The notes below the pieces were generated by a model that was not told the origin of the DNA, did no database searches, and saw nothing but the letters and a program-made list of their open reading frames with translations. Below, in pieces: positions 25,496 to 34,441 of a stretch of 64,000 bases of DNA (positions are counted from its first letter, which is position 1; each line of letters opens with the position of its first letter). Origin of the DNA: Streptomyces sp. NBC_01264 (GTDB taxonomy: Bacteria; Actinomycetota; Actinomycetes; Streptomycetales; Streptomycetaceae); assembly GCF_026340675.1 (NCBI RefSeq), contig NZ_JAPEOX010000002.1, positions 806,001 to 870,000 on the forward strand, written 5' to 3'. The translations under genes were made by a program, and so were the position numbers.

Positions 25496-26617
25496 ATGAA
25501 GCACGGCACTCGCCGGGAGGCGCAGCACGGACACGGTCGGGGCCAGGGGCACACCGGCGACCGGCCGCCCCGCTGGCGGCGGTGGGTCGGGGTGCTCGTC
25601 CCGCTGGTGACCGTGTGCGGGCTGGCCGCCGGAGTGCTGGTCCACCTCGACCCGTTCGACGACACCGGCGACGTCGTGCACCTCGACGAGCCCCGCGCCT
25701 CGGCCCGGGGGCAGGCCGGTGACGCGCCGGGCGACCCGCTGACCCTGATGCCCACGGGACCGACACCCGAGCTGAAGGTGTCCGGCACCATCCCGCAGGA
25801 CGGCAGCAAGGTGATGGTGACCACCCTCGCCGGAAAGAAGTCCCACTTCACCGGCAAGGTCTGGCTCTGGGTCCCGCCGCAGTACCACGACCCGAAGTAC
25901 GCGCACAGCGGCTTCCCCGTGATGATCGCGCTGCCCGGCGGGCCCGGCTTCAACGAGAACTACTGGAGCGGGAGCAACCTCAAACTGGAGGCGGACATCT
26001 CCAAGTGGTCCAAGGAGGGCTCCAGCCTCCCCTTCATCCTCGCCATGCCCGTACTGAACCCGGCCCCCGACAAGGGCGGGCTGTACTGGGACGGCAGTGA
26101 CATCCCCGGTCAGCCGAAGATGGGCACCTGGCTCACCGAGGACGTCCCCGACCTGGTCCGCGCGACGTTCCGTACGATCAAGTCCCGCGACGGCTGGGCC
26201 TTCATGGGCAGCTCCTCCGGCGGGTTCGCCGGGCTCAAGGCGGTGCTGCAGAAGCCCGACCAGTTCCGGGCCGTGATCGCCGGCGGGCCCGACATCGTCC
26301 CCGACTCCCGGCTGTGGAACGGCCACCCCGCCGAGAAGGCCCAGAACAGTCCGCCCGAGCTCGCCCAGAAGCTCATCGCCCGGGGCGGACCCGAGGTGGA
26401 CCTCGCCTTCCAGGTCGGCACCAAGGGCAGCGACGTCCAGAACCGGCCGCCGATCGAGAAGTTCATCAAGGACTACGGCAAGGGGCCCGTGAAGACGAAG
26501 TTCCACGTCGACGAGGGCGGCGGCCACGACGCCTACACCTACGTTCCCGGCATGTACGACGGCGGGCTCATCCAGTGGATCAGCAAGCTCATGCGAGGGC
26601 CCGTCCCCAGCCCGTGA
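25496..26617 (+). CDS. membrane-anchored esterase (Esterase D / antigen 85-like fold)
   Basis: 373 residues. A basic cytoplasmic start (1-30), one membrane anchor (about 31-50, WVGVLVPLVTVCGLAAGVLV), a linker, then an alpha/beta-hydrolase of the putative-esterase family. Oxyanion-type ALPGGPGFNENYW, nucleophile Ser in FMGSSSGGFAGLKA and catalytic His candidate in GGGHDAYTYVPGM are visible. It should act on the outer face of the membrane. RBS AGGAG precedes ATG 25496. The 3' end overlaps a convergent small gene by 29 bases. Confidence 0.88.
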   Translation: MKHGTRREAQHGHGRGQGHTGDRPPRWRRWVGVLVPLVTVCGLAAGVLVHLDPFDDTGDVVHLDEPRASARGQAGDAPGDPLTLMPTGPTPELKVSGTIPQDGSKVMVTTLAGKKSHFTGKVWLWVPPQYHDPKYAHSGFPVMIALPGGPGFNENYWSGSNLKLEADISKWSKEGSSLPFILAMPVLNPAPDKGGLYWDGSDIPGQPKMGTWLTEDVPDLVRATFRTIKSRDGWAFMGSSSGGFAGLKAVLQKPDQFRAVIAGGPDIVPDSRLWNGHPAEKAQNSPPELAQKLIARGGPEVDLAFQVGTKGSDVQNRPPIEKFIKDYGKGPVKTKFHVDEGGGHDAYTYVPGMYDGGLIQWISKLMRGPVPSP

Positions 26618-26831
26618 CGGGTGCGGGGCTCACGGCCAGGACCGGCGCCGCCGGAGATCCGTACCGGTGCCCGCAGGGATCGAAGACCAGGACCACCGGC
26701 TGCCCCGGACGCTGGCGCCAGGAGATGCGCTCGGGGGCCTCGTCACACACCGGGCAGCACGGCAGCGGACTCGGCTGATCCGCCCGGTACTCGGGGGCGG
26801 CCGCAAGCTGCGTGGAGTGCGGATCGCTCAT
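26589..26831 (-). CDS. small zinc-ribbon-like protein
   Basis: 80 residues, soluble. C-C-x-x-C (LPCCPVCDEAPE) and later DPCGHRYG could form a Cys/His zinc site. The family is not recognised; such small proteins are common in streptomycetes. ATG 26831 has AGGGAG upstream. The last 29 bases overlap the esterase gene on the opposite strand. Confidence 0.6.
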   Translation of the reverse strand: MSDPHSTQLAAAPEYRADQPSPLPCCPVCDEAPERISWRQRPGQPVVLVFDPCGHRYGSPAAPVLAVSPAPVTGWGRALA

Positions 26832-26983
26832 GGAGACTCCCTGGTCGTGCGGTTGGGCTGCTCGCACTGTGCCATGGACCTGCCCCCTTGCGCACGGGTG
26901 AATCCTCCAGTGTTCCGGCGATGTTCCGGCAGGTCAGAGGGGTGTGCCCGGGCTCCTGCCGCCCGTCCCCGGGGAGTTGGCGC

Positions 26984-27667
26984 TCAGCGCGGCCCCCCGG
27001 CGACCTCCACCACACCCGATTCGTAGGCGGCGATGACCGCCTGGGCCCGGTCGCGGACGCCCAGCTTGCCGAAGATGCCGGTGATGTGGTTCTTGACCGT
27101 GGAAACGCTGATGTCCAGGTCTGCGGCGATCTCGGCGTTGTCGAGTCCGCCGGCGAGCAGCCGCCAGATCTCCCGCTCCCTCGGTGTGAGTTCGGCCGGG
27201 ACCTCGGCCGTCCGGCCGGCGGGCCGCACGGAGCCCCGTACGACCGCGCCCCGTACATACGTGGAAATCAGCCGGGTCAGCAGACGCGGTGCCACCACGG
27301 CCTCACCGGTGTGGACGGTCCGGATCGCGGCGGTCAGCTCCTCCGGGGAGACGTCCTTGGGCAGGAATCCGCAGGCTCCGGCCCGCAGCGCGGCGACCAC
27401 GTACTCGTCCATGTCGAAGGTGCTCAGCGCCAGGACTCGGCACTGCGGCAGCAGCGCGGACAGTCGCGCGGTGGCCTCGACCCCGTCCAGGACCGGCATC
27501 CTGATGTCCATGACGACCACGTCGGGCCGCAGCCGCTCCGCGAGGGCGACCGCTTCGGCGCCGTCGCCGGCCTCGCCGACGACCTCGAACTCCGGCTCGG
27601 GGGCCAGGATCAGGGCCAGGCCCCGCCGGACGAGCGGCTGGTCGTCTGCGATGAGCACACGGATCAT
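26984..27667 (-). CDS. NarL/LuxR-type response regulator
   Basis: 227 residues. Receiver domain 1-118 with acidic pocket Asp8-Asp9, phosphoacceptor Asp54 (VVMDIRMP), and Lys in LPKDVS; LuxR-type HTH at about 160-220 (LTPREREIWRLLAGGLDNAEIAADLDISVSTVKNHITGIFGKLGVRDRAQ). Its start overlaps the stop of the kinase gene (ATGA), forming a classic two-component operon. Likely targets are the divergent MMPL transporter and the operon itself. Confidence 0.95.
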   Translation of the reverse strand: MIRVLIADDQPLVRRGLALILAPEPEFEVVGEAGDGAEAVALAERLRPDVVVMDIRMPVLDGVEATARLSALLPQCRVLALSTFDMDEYVVAALRAGACGFLPKDVSPEELTAAIRTVHTGEAVVAPRLLTRLISTYVRGAVVRGSVRPAGRTAEVPAELTPREREIWRLLAGGLDNAEIAADLDISVSTVKNHITGIFGKLGVRDRAQAVIAAYESGVVEVAGGPR

Positions 27668-28887
27668 CCGCGTTCTTCCTCTCCCTCTCCCCCGGGGGCG
27701 CCCGGCTCCGGCGGCGCCGGCAGGCGCGCCGCCACCCGGAATCCGCCGGAGTCCAGGGCGGCCGCCTCCAGGGCGCCGCCCTGCAGGGCGACCCGTTCGC
27801 GCATTCCGATCAGACCGTAGCCGCAAGCGTGGCCCGGCCGCGAAGGCGCCGGCCGGTTCCCCGCTCCGTCGTCGCGGACCTCCACCGTCACCTCGTCGGG
27901 ACGATACGTCAGCCGTACGTGGGCCCGGGCCCGCTGCCCGGCGTGCTTGCGGGTGTTGGTCAGCGACTCCTGCACGATGCGGAAGACCGTCAGGCCCAGG
28001 GCCGGCGGCAGCGGACGGACGGGCCCGTCCACGGTGAACCCGGTCTCCATGCCTCCGAGCCTGGCTTCGGTGACGATCCGCTCCAGGTCACCGGTGCCGG
28101 GCTGCGGGGCCGGCGGGGTGCCTTCCGGCTCCTCCCCCGCCCGGAGCACGTCGAGCAGCTGCCTCATCTCGCTCAGCGCCATGCGCCCGGAGCCCTCCAG
28201 GGTGACCAGGGCCTCGCGCGCCGTCTCCGGGTCGTGCGCGAGGTTGGCCCGTGCCCCGCCGGCCATCAGCTGCATGGTGGTGATGTGGTGGGCCACGATG
28301 TCGTGGAGTTCGCGCGCGATCCGGCGGCGCTCGTCGGCCACAGCGCGTTCGGCCAGCAGGGTGCGCCTGGCTTCGGTCTCCTGTTGCCAGCGGCGCGTCA
28401 GCAGGGCGGCGGCGACGACGAGGAGGACGGCGATCGTGTTGCCGAGCAGGGCCGTGAACCGGGTCGTCCCGGCGTAGCCGCTGCCGATCACGGTCAGCGG
28501 TACGGTCGCCAGGGCGGCCGCCGTGGTGACCGCCGGGCCGCGCAGGCGGGCCACGGAGTAGAGGGCGACGATCGCTCCCGCGGAGAAGTGCGGGCCCTGT
28601 GACGTGATCAGGTTCAGTACCAGGCCGAGGGCGAGGACGGCGCAGAGCACCGTCACCGGCCTGCTCCGCCGGGCCAGCAGGCAGGGCGCGGTCAGGACCA
28701 CCAGGACGAGTGCGGGCACCGTGAGGGCCCGGCCGTCCTCGGTGGCGGAGAGCGAATAGCCGGTCAGGTCCACGACGATGACGGCGATGGCCAGGAGCGC
28801 GTCGTTGCGGGTCCAGTTCAGGGCCTGGATCCCGTACGGGAGTCGCGCCGCGCGCGCCGCCCCGTTGTCCGTTCTGATCATCGTCAT
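27664..28887 (-). CDS. two-component sensor histidine kinase (NarX/DesK type)
   Basis: 407 residues. About five membrane helices in residues 28-165, then a HisKA_3 dimerisation domain with His195 in ARELHDIVAHH and an HATPase_c domain with N-box QESLTNTRKHA and GYGLIGMRERV. It has almost no extracellular loop, so it may sense membrane state or a lipophilic compound. ATG 28887 has a GGGAAGATGGAGC leader. Operon with its response regulator and divergent from an MMPL exporter. Confidence 0.94.
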   Translation of the reverse strand: MTMIRTDNGAARAARLPYGIQALNWTRNDALLAIAVIVVDLTGYSLSATEDGRALTVPALVLVVLTAPCLLARRSRPVTVLCAVLALGLVLNLITSQGPHFSAGAIVALYSVARLRGPAVTTAAALATVPLTVIGSGYAGTTRFTALLGNTIAVLLVVAAALLTRRWQQETEARRTLLAERAVADERRRIARELHDIVAHHITTMQLMAGGARANLAHDPETAREALVTLEGSGRMALSEMRQLLDVLRAGEEPEGTPPAPQPGTGDLERIVTEARLGGMETGFTVDGPVRPLPPALGLTVFRIVQESLTNTRKHAGQRARAHVRLTYRPDEVTVEVRDDGAGNRPAPSRPGHACGYGLIGMRERVALQGGALEAAALDSGGFRVAARLPAPPEPGAPGGEGEEERG

Positions 28888-28941
28888 GCTCCATCTTCCC
28901 ATCGGGCGGTCCCCGGACCGTGGGCCCCCAGGAGGAGGGCT

Positions 28942-28963
28942 GACCAGGACCGGAGTCCTGGTC
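28942..28963. promoter_or_regulatory. palindrome between kinase and MMPL genes
   Basis: GACCAGGAC (28942-28950) and GTCCTGGTC (28955-28963) with spacer CGGA, in the 206-bp divergent region. The size suits a NarL-type response regulator dimer site and it could serve both promoters. Confidence 0.55.
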
Positions 28964-29093
28964 GGGGGCCCGCACCGGGCCCTGGTCCCGGGTGCGAGCT
29001 CCTCCCGGGACCCGACGTTTCGGGGTGCGGCCGGTGATGAGCTGGTGAGCGGGCCGGGAACCCCCGGCCGACGCCCCCGTTACGGAGGACTCC

Positions 29094-31307
29094 TTGATCC
29101 GCGCCCTGACCGCCTTCGCCACCCGAAGTCCATGGAAGGTCATAGCCCTCTGGGCGGTACTGGGCATCGCCCTGGCGCTCCTCGGCCAGGCGTTGGTCTT
29201 CCGCGCCACGCAGGCCAGTACCGGCGAGTTCCTTCCGGACTCCTACGATTCCGCGGCCGCGCTGAAGGTCGCCGAGGAGCACTTCGGGGTGAAGCCCGAT
29301 GCCAACCCGCTGACCGTGCTCGTGGCCCGCACCGACGGTGCGCCGCTGACCGCCGCCGACGAACGGCGGATCGACGCACAGGCGCAGAAGCTGACCCGGC
29401 AGCGGATCGTCATGCCGCAGCCCAAGGACACCCCGCCCTTCCTGGTGCAGGACCGCTCCCAGCTGCCCCGGGTCAGTCCGGCGATGACGGCGCCCGACCG
29501 GAGCTTCCGGCTGCTGTCGGTCGAGCTGACGGGCAATCCCATGGATCCCGGGATGCAGGATCTGTACCGGGCCTTCCGGGACCGCACCCGGGCCGAGTTC
29601 GCGGCGGCGGATCTGCGGACCGGGTTCACCGCCGGGCTCGCGGACACCGTGGACACCGCCGACGCGGACGAGACCCGCTCGAAGATCGTGGGCGGCGCCA
29701 TGCTGGCGGTGATCGTACTGCTGCACGTGCTGGTGTTCCGCAGCGTTCTGGCGGCGTTGCTGCCGCTGGTCGCTGTCAGCATCATCGGCGGGGCGGCGGC
29801 CGGGGTCGTGGTCGGTACCGCACTGCTGACCGGGATCGAACTCGACGCGTCCACACCCCAGCTGATCAGTGTGGTGCTCGTGGGCATCGGCATCGACTAC
29901 TTCCTCTTCCTGCTCTTCCGCTTCCGCGAGCAGTTGCGCAGGCACCCGGAGCAGTCCGGCCGGGCCGCGGCGTACGAGGTCGCCGGCCGGGTCGGTACGG
30001 CCATCACCTGCGCGGCGCTGACCATCGTCGCGGCGTTCTCCACCCTCGCGGTGGCCACCTTCGGTCAGTTCCGGGTGCTGGGCCCGGCCATCGCCGTGTC
30101 CGTCCTGGTGATGCTGCTCGGCAGCCTGACCCTGATGCCGGCGATCCTCGCCGTTACCGGCCGCAGGATGTTCTGGCCCTCGCGGGCGCTGAAGCGGGAA
30201 CCCCGCGCGGGTGTGGCCGCACGGACGGGCGGCCTGGTGGCACGGCGGCCGCTGACCCTGGTGCTCGCCTCGGTGGCCCTGCTGGGGGCGCTGGCCGCGG
30301 GGCTGGCCGGGATGCGGGTGGACTACGGGCAGAGCGGCTCGGGCGGGGAGCGTACGGCCTCGGCGGCGACGGCGGCCGAGATCGCCCGCGCCCTGCCCGC
30401 CGGGGTGTCCGATCCGGCCGGCGTGTTCGTGACCGCCTCCGACGGGGGCACCCTGACGGCCGAGCGCCTCGGCGGACTCTCCCGCGCGCTGGCGTCGGTC
30501 GGCGGAGTGGGCCAGGTGGCGCCCCCGGTGCTGAGCCCGGACCGCCTGGCGGCCCGCATCGACGTGTTCCCGACGGCCGACTCCCACGGTCAGGAGGCCC
30601 GCGACCTGGTCTCCGGGCCGGTCCGGGACGCGGTGGCCGCGCACCGGCCGAAGGGTACGGAAGCACATGTCGGCGGTACCGCGGCGATCTTCTCCGACAT
30701 CGCCTCCGCGGTGGACAAGGACCTGAAGGTGGTCTTCCCGGTGGCGGCGGCCCTGATCGCGCTGATCCTGTTCCTGCTGCTGCGGAGCCTGCTCGCGCCG
30801 GTGGTCCTGATGCTCTCGGTGGGTCTGGGCTTCGCGGCCACGCTGGGGGCCTCGACGCTGGTGTTCCAGCACGCGGCGGGCCGGCCGGGCGTGGACTTCT
30901 CGCTGCCGCTGGTGCTGTTCCTGTTCGTGGTCGCGCTGGGCACCGACTACAACATCCTGATCACGGACCGGATCAGGGAGGAGATGGACCGGCCCGGCCC
31001 GGCCCGTGCGGCCGTGGCCCGGGCCGTGCGCCACACGGCGCCCGCCATCGCGACCGCGGGCCTGGTGCTGGCCCTCTCCTTCGGGAGCCTCGCCGCGAGT
31101 CCCGGATCCGCCACCCAGCAGATCGGCTTCGCCACGGGCCTCGGGATCCTGCTCTCCGCGTTCCTGCTGTCGATCGTGCTGGTGCCGGCCCTCGCCGCGG
31201 TCCTCGGCCGGTTCCTGTGGTGGCCGGTCCGGCCGCGCCCGGGTGCCGGAGGGCCCGCGCCGGCCGGCGGCGGCCACCGGGCGCCCGAGCGGGTCATGAC
31301 CGGCTGA
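29094..31307 (+). CDS. MMPL/RND family transporter
   Basis: 737 residues, 11-12 membrane helices in the usual duplicated arrangement with two extracytoplasmic loops (about 40-195 and 415-550). The proton-relay Asp-Tyr pairs appear in GIGIDYFLFLLFR and in GTDYNILITDRIR. Starts at TTG 29094: GGAGG lies six bases upstream and no other start fits. Exports lipids, lipopeptides or hydrophobic drugs in this family. Divergent from a kinase/regulator pair that probably controls it. Confidence 0.92.
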   Translation: MIRALTAFATRSPWKVIALWAVLGIALALLGQALVFRATQASTGEFLPDSYDSAAALKVAEEHFGVKPDANPLTVLVARTDGAPLTAADERRIDAQAQKLTRQRIVMPQPKDTPPFLVQDRSQLPRVSPAMTAPDRSFRLLSVELTGNPMDPGMQDLYRAFRDRTRAEFAAADLRTGFTAGLADTVDTADADETRSKIVGGAMLAVIVLLHVLVFRSVLAALLPLVAVSIIGGAAAGVVVGTALLTGIELDASTPQLISVVLVGIGIDYFLFLLFRFREQLRRHPEQSGRAAAYEVAGRVGTAITCAALTIVAAFSTLAVATFGQFRVLGPAIAVSVLVMLLGSLTLMPAILAVTGRRMFWPSRALKREPRAGVAARTGGLVARRPLTLVLASVALLGALAAGLAGMRVDYGQSGSGGERTASAATAAEIARALPAGVSDPAGVFVTASDGGTLTAERLGGLSRALASVGGVGQVAPPVLSPDRLAARIDVFPTADSHGQEARDLVSGPVRDAVAAHRPKGTEAHVGGTAAIFSDIASAVDKDLKVVFPVAAALIALILFLLLRSLLAPVVLMLSVGLGFAATLGASTLVFQHAAGRPGVDFSLPLVLFLFVVALGTDYNILITDRIREEMDRPGPARAAVARAVRHTAPAIATAGLVLALSFGSLAASPGSATQQIGFATGLGILLSAFLLSIVLVPALAAVLGRFLWWPVRPRPGAGGPAPAGGGHRAPERVMTG

Positions 31308-31321
31308 GGCGCCGGCCCGGC

Positions 31322-31381
31322 CGTGCGGGGGCCGGTGCGCGAAGCTCCGTAGCAGGGATTTCGCGCACCGGCCCCCGCACG
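31322..31381. terminator. 22-bp perfect stem between convergent MMPL and betaine ABC genes
   Basis: Arms 31322-31343 and 31360-31381 are fully complementary over 22 bases (GGGGGCCGGTGCGCGAA in the left arm), with a 16-base loop. It ends one base before the stop codon of the minus-strand gene and should terminate both transcripts. Confidence 0.85.
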
Positions 31382-31382
31382 C

Positions 31383-33188
31383 TCAGGCCCGCTTGTCGAC
31401 CTCGGGGTGCTCGGACAGCCAGGCGCGGACGGCCTCCTGCTCCTTGCCCTTGCCGGACTCCTGGATCTTGGCCTCCAGGCCGGTGAGCTGGGCCTCCGTC
31501 AGCTTGAAGGACTTCAGCCACTGGGCCACCTTCGGCTCGTCGGCCGCGAAGCCCTTGCGGGCGACGTTGTGGATGCCGTCGCCCTTGCCCCAGGCGCCCT
31601 GCGGGTCCGCGAGCTTCGTCAGCTCGTACGAGGCGTACGCCCAGTGCGGCGACCAGAGGACGACCGCGACGGGCTCCTTCTTCTCGTAGGCCCGCTTGAG
31701 TTCGGCGAGCATGCCCGGGGTGGATCCGTCGACGATCTTGTACTCGCCGTCGAGCCCGTACTGCGGCAGCACCTTGTCCTTGAGCAGGCCCATGGCGCCG
31801 GCGCTGGGCTCGATGCCGATGATCCGGCCCTTGAACTCGCCCGCCTTGCCCTTCAGGTCGGCGAGGGTCTTCACGTCCTTCACGTAGGACGGGACGGCCA
31901 GCTCGATCGAGGTGGGTCCGAACCAGGAGCCGAGGTCGTCGAGCTTGTTCCCGTACTTCTTCCAGTACTCGGCCTGCGTGGAAGGGAGCCAGGCGTCGGT
32001 CTGGAAGTCGACCTGGCCTCCCGCGAGGCCGGTGTAGAGCGCGCCGAGCTCCAGCTGGCGGGCGTCGACCTGGTATCCGCGGCGCTCCAGGAGCTCCTTC
32101 CAGAGGAAGGTGGAGGCGATGCCCTCGTCCCACGGGATGTAGCCGATGCTGAGCTTGCGGCCCTTGCCGATGTTCTCGACCCCGGCGCCGCCGGCCGCGT
32201 TGACCTGCGACTTGCCGGAATCACCGAAGATGCCCAGGCTGCCGGCGACCAGCGCCAGCACCAGGGCCGAGGCCACGGCGAAGACGGGCTGCGGGCGGTG
32301 GCTCCACACCTTGGCGGTGCCGGTGGCGGCGGCGCGCGCCTTGGCGAGGGCGCGGCGGCCGAGCGGGGAGACCTGACGGCCCAGGGCCCCGGTCATCCGG
32401 TCCAGGTACATGGCGAGGATGACGATGGAGATGCCGGCCTCGAAGCCGAGACCGATGTCCACGCTGCCGATGGCCCGGTAGACGGCGCCGCCGAGGCCGC
32501 CGCCGCCGACCATGCCGGCGATGACCACCATGGACAGGCCGAGCATGATGACCTGGTTGATGCCCGCCATGATGGTGGGCAGTGCCAGCGGGAGCTGGAC
32601 CCGTACGAGGGTGTCGCGCGGGGTGGTGCCGAAGGCCTCGGCGGCCTCGACCAGTTCGGCGTCGACCTGGCGGATGCCCAGTTCGGTCATCCGGACGCCG
32701 GGCGCCAGCGAGAAGATGATGGTGGCGATGATGCCGGGCACCACGCCGACCCCGAAGAAGATGATGCCGGGGATGAGGTAGACCATGGCCGGCATGGTCT
32801 GCATGAAGTCCAGGACGGGCTTCAGGACGGCGCTAACCTTGTCGGAGCGCGAGGCCCAGATGCCCAGCGGGATCGCGAAGACCAGCGTGACCAGGGTGGC
32901 GACCAGGACCAGCGCGAGCGTGGACATGGCGTCGGGCCACAGGGCGACGGAGTCGATCAGAGCGAAGCCCGCGAAGGCGAGCACGGCGGCGAGCAGGCCG
33001 CGCAGCCACCAGGCGGCGACGGCGAGGATACCGGCCAGCAGCAGGGGGTTGGGCGCGGACAGGACTGCTTCGATGCCGTCGTAGAGCCCGGTGACGAGCG
33101 TGGCGATGGTGTCGAACAGCCAGGACAGGTGGATCTGGAGGAAGTCGACAGCGCTGTCGACCCAGGATCCGAGGTTCAGGCGCGGCAT
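31383..33188 (-). CDS. fused glycine betaine-type ABC permease and substrate-binding protein
   Basis: 601 residues. Residues about 30-290 are the permease, with helices and the EAA-like loop EAAEAFGTTPRDTLVRVQLPLALPTIMAG. After one more membrane segment (about 305-325), residues ~345-600 form an OpuAC/ProX-type binding domain (IGYIPWDEGIASTFLWKELLERRGYQ, VDFQTDAWLPSTQAEYWKKY) displayed outside. This ProW-ProX fusion is known for OpuA-like systems. It starts inside the ATPase stop codon (TGATG). Substrate is most likely glycine betaine or another quaternary ammonium compound. Confidence 0.92.
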   Translation of the reverse strand: MPRLNLGSWVDSAVDFLQIHLSWLFDTIATLVTGLYDGIEAVLSAPNPLLLAGILAVAAWWLRGLLAAVLAFAGFALIDSVALWPDAMSTLALVLVATLVTLVFAIPLGIWASRSDKVSAVLKPVLDFMQTMPAMVYLIPGIIFFGVGVVPGIIATIIFSLAPGVRMTELGIRQVDAELVEAAEAFGTTPRDTLVRVQLPLALPTIMAGINQVIMLGLSMVVIAGMVGGGGLGGAVYRAIGSVDIGLGFEAGISIVILAMYLDRMTGALGRQVSPLGRRALAKARAAATGTAKVWSHRPQPVFAVASALVLALVAGSLGIFGDSGKSQVNAAGGAGVENIGKGRKLSIGYIPWDEGIASTFLWKELLERRGYQVDARQLELGALYTGLAGGQVDFQTDAWLPSTQAEYWKKYGNKLDDLGSWFGPTSIELAVPSYVKDVKTLADLKGKAGEFKGRIIGIEPSAGAMGLLKDKVLPQYGLDGEYKIVDGSTPGMLAELKRAYEKKEPVAVVLWSPHWAYASYELTKLADPQGAWGKGDGIHNVARKGFAADEPKVAQWLKSFKLTEAQLTGLEAKIQESGKGKEQEAVRAWLSEHPEVDKRA

Positions 33189-34261
33189 CAGGCAGCCACC
33201 TCCGTGCAGTCCAGTGCGGCGCGTCGCTCGTCGCCGATGAAGGCGACGAGGCGGTCCTGCGGGACGGAGCCGACGACGGTGCCGTCGGCGGCGGTGACGG
33301 CGACGGGGTGCGGGATGCGGGCGCTGACGGCGCACACGTCGGCGAGCGGGGTGCCCGCGGAGACGGTGGGGCAGCCGCAGGCCGGCCGGCCGCCGGGGTC
33401 CCCGGTCATGACGGCGTCGGCCGTCAGCACCCGCGAGCGGTCCACGTCCTGGATGAAGGAGGCGACGTACTCGTCGGCGGGGCGGGTGAGGATGTCCTCG
33501 GCCGTGCCCTGCTGGACGATGCGGCCGTCGCGCATGACGGCGATGGAGTCGCCGAGCCGCATGGCCTCGTTGAGGTCGTGGGTGATGAACACGATGGTCT
33601 TGCCCAGGCTCTTCTGGAGTTCGAGCAGCTGGTCCTGCATGTCGCGGCGGATCAGCGGGTCGAGCGCGCTGAAGGACTCGTCCATCAGCAGCAGGTCGGC
33701 GTCGGTGGCCAGGGCGCGGGCGAGGCCGACGCGCTGCTGCATGCCGCCGGACAGCTCGTCGGGCCAGGACTTCTCCCAGCCGCCGAGCCCGCAGAGGGCC
33801 AGCGCTTCGGCGGCCCGCCGTTCGCGCTCGGCCCGGGGGACGCCCTGGACCTCCAGGCCGTAGCCGGCGTTCTCCAGCACGTCGCGGTGCGGGAACAGGG
33901 CGAAGTGCTGGAAGACCATGCTGATCTTGGTGGAGCGTACGCGGCGCATCTCGGCGGGCGAGAGGGCCGTGAGGTCCTCGCCGTCGAAGAGGATCCGGCC
34001 GGCGGTGGGCTCCAGCAGGCCGTTGAGCATGCGCAGCAAGGTGGACTTGCCCGAGCCCGAAAGACCCATGACGACGAAGATCTGGCCGGGCTCGACGCGG
34101 AACGAGGCGTCGATCACCGCCGCCGTCGTGCCCTCGGCGCGCAGCTCGTCGCGGTCGGTCTCGCCGCTTTCGAGCGCCTGGACCGCCTTCGCGACGGCCG
34201 CGCCGTTGTCGGGTCCTTTACCGAACACCTTGTACACATGCTCGGCTATGAGCGTGGACAC
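33188..34261 (-). CDS. glycine betaine/proline-type ABC transporter ATPase with C-terminal CBS-like part
   Basis: 357 residues from GTG 34261, chosen because GAGG lies five bases upstream (another GTG is two codons earlier). Walker A GLSGSGKST, Q-loop VFQHFALFPH, signature LSGGMQQRVGLARAL, Walker B LLLMDESFSALDPL and H-loop ITHDLNEA are all present. The tail after ~residue 275 looks like a single CBS unit (VLTADAVMTG ... DGTVVGSVPQDRLVAFIGDE) with an unusual CGCP. ATPase and permease-binding gene form a two-gene operon for osmoprotectant uptake. Confidence 0.93.
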   Translation of the reverse strand: MSTLIAEHVYKVFGKGPDNGAAVAKAVQALESGETDRDELRAEGTTAAVIDASFRVEPGQIFVVMGLSGSGKSTLLRMLNGLLEPTAGRILFDGEDLTALSPAEMRRVRSTKISMVFQHFALFPHRDVLENAGYGLEVQGVPRAERERRAAEALALCGLGGWEKSWPDELSGGMQQRVGLARALATDADLLLMDESFSALDPLIRRDMQDQLLELQKSLGKTIVFITHDLNEAMRLGDSIAVMRDGRIVQQGTAEDILTRPADEYVASFIQDVDRSRVLTADAVMTGDPGGRPACGCPTVSAGTPLADVCAVSARIPHPVAVTAADGTVVGSVPQDRLVAFIGDERRAALDCTEVAA

Positions 34262-34441
34262 ATACACCTCAAGGGTCGTACCGGAGACGGCCCACCGGCG
34301 TAGTGCGGCCGGCGGGCCGTGGAGCGCGACGGGATCCGCCCGTCACCCGCGCCCCGGCCACTGCGGCCGGCGGACGAGTCCACTCCAGCAGCGCTAGTGC
34401 CCCGACTTAACCTCTGCAAACGGTGAAGTGAGTCATGTCAC

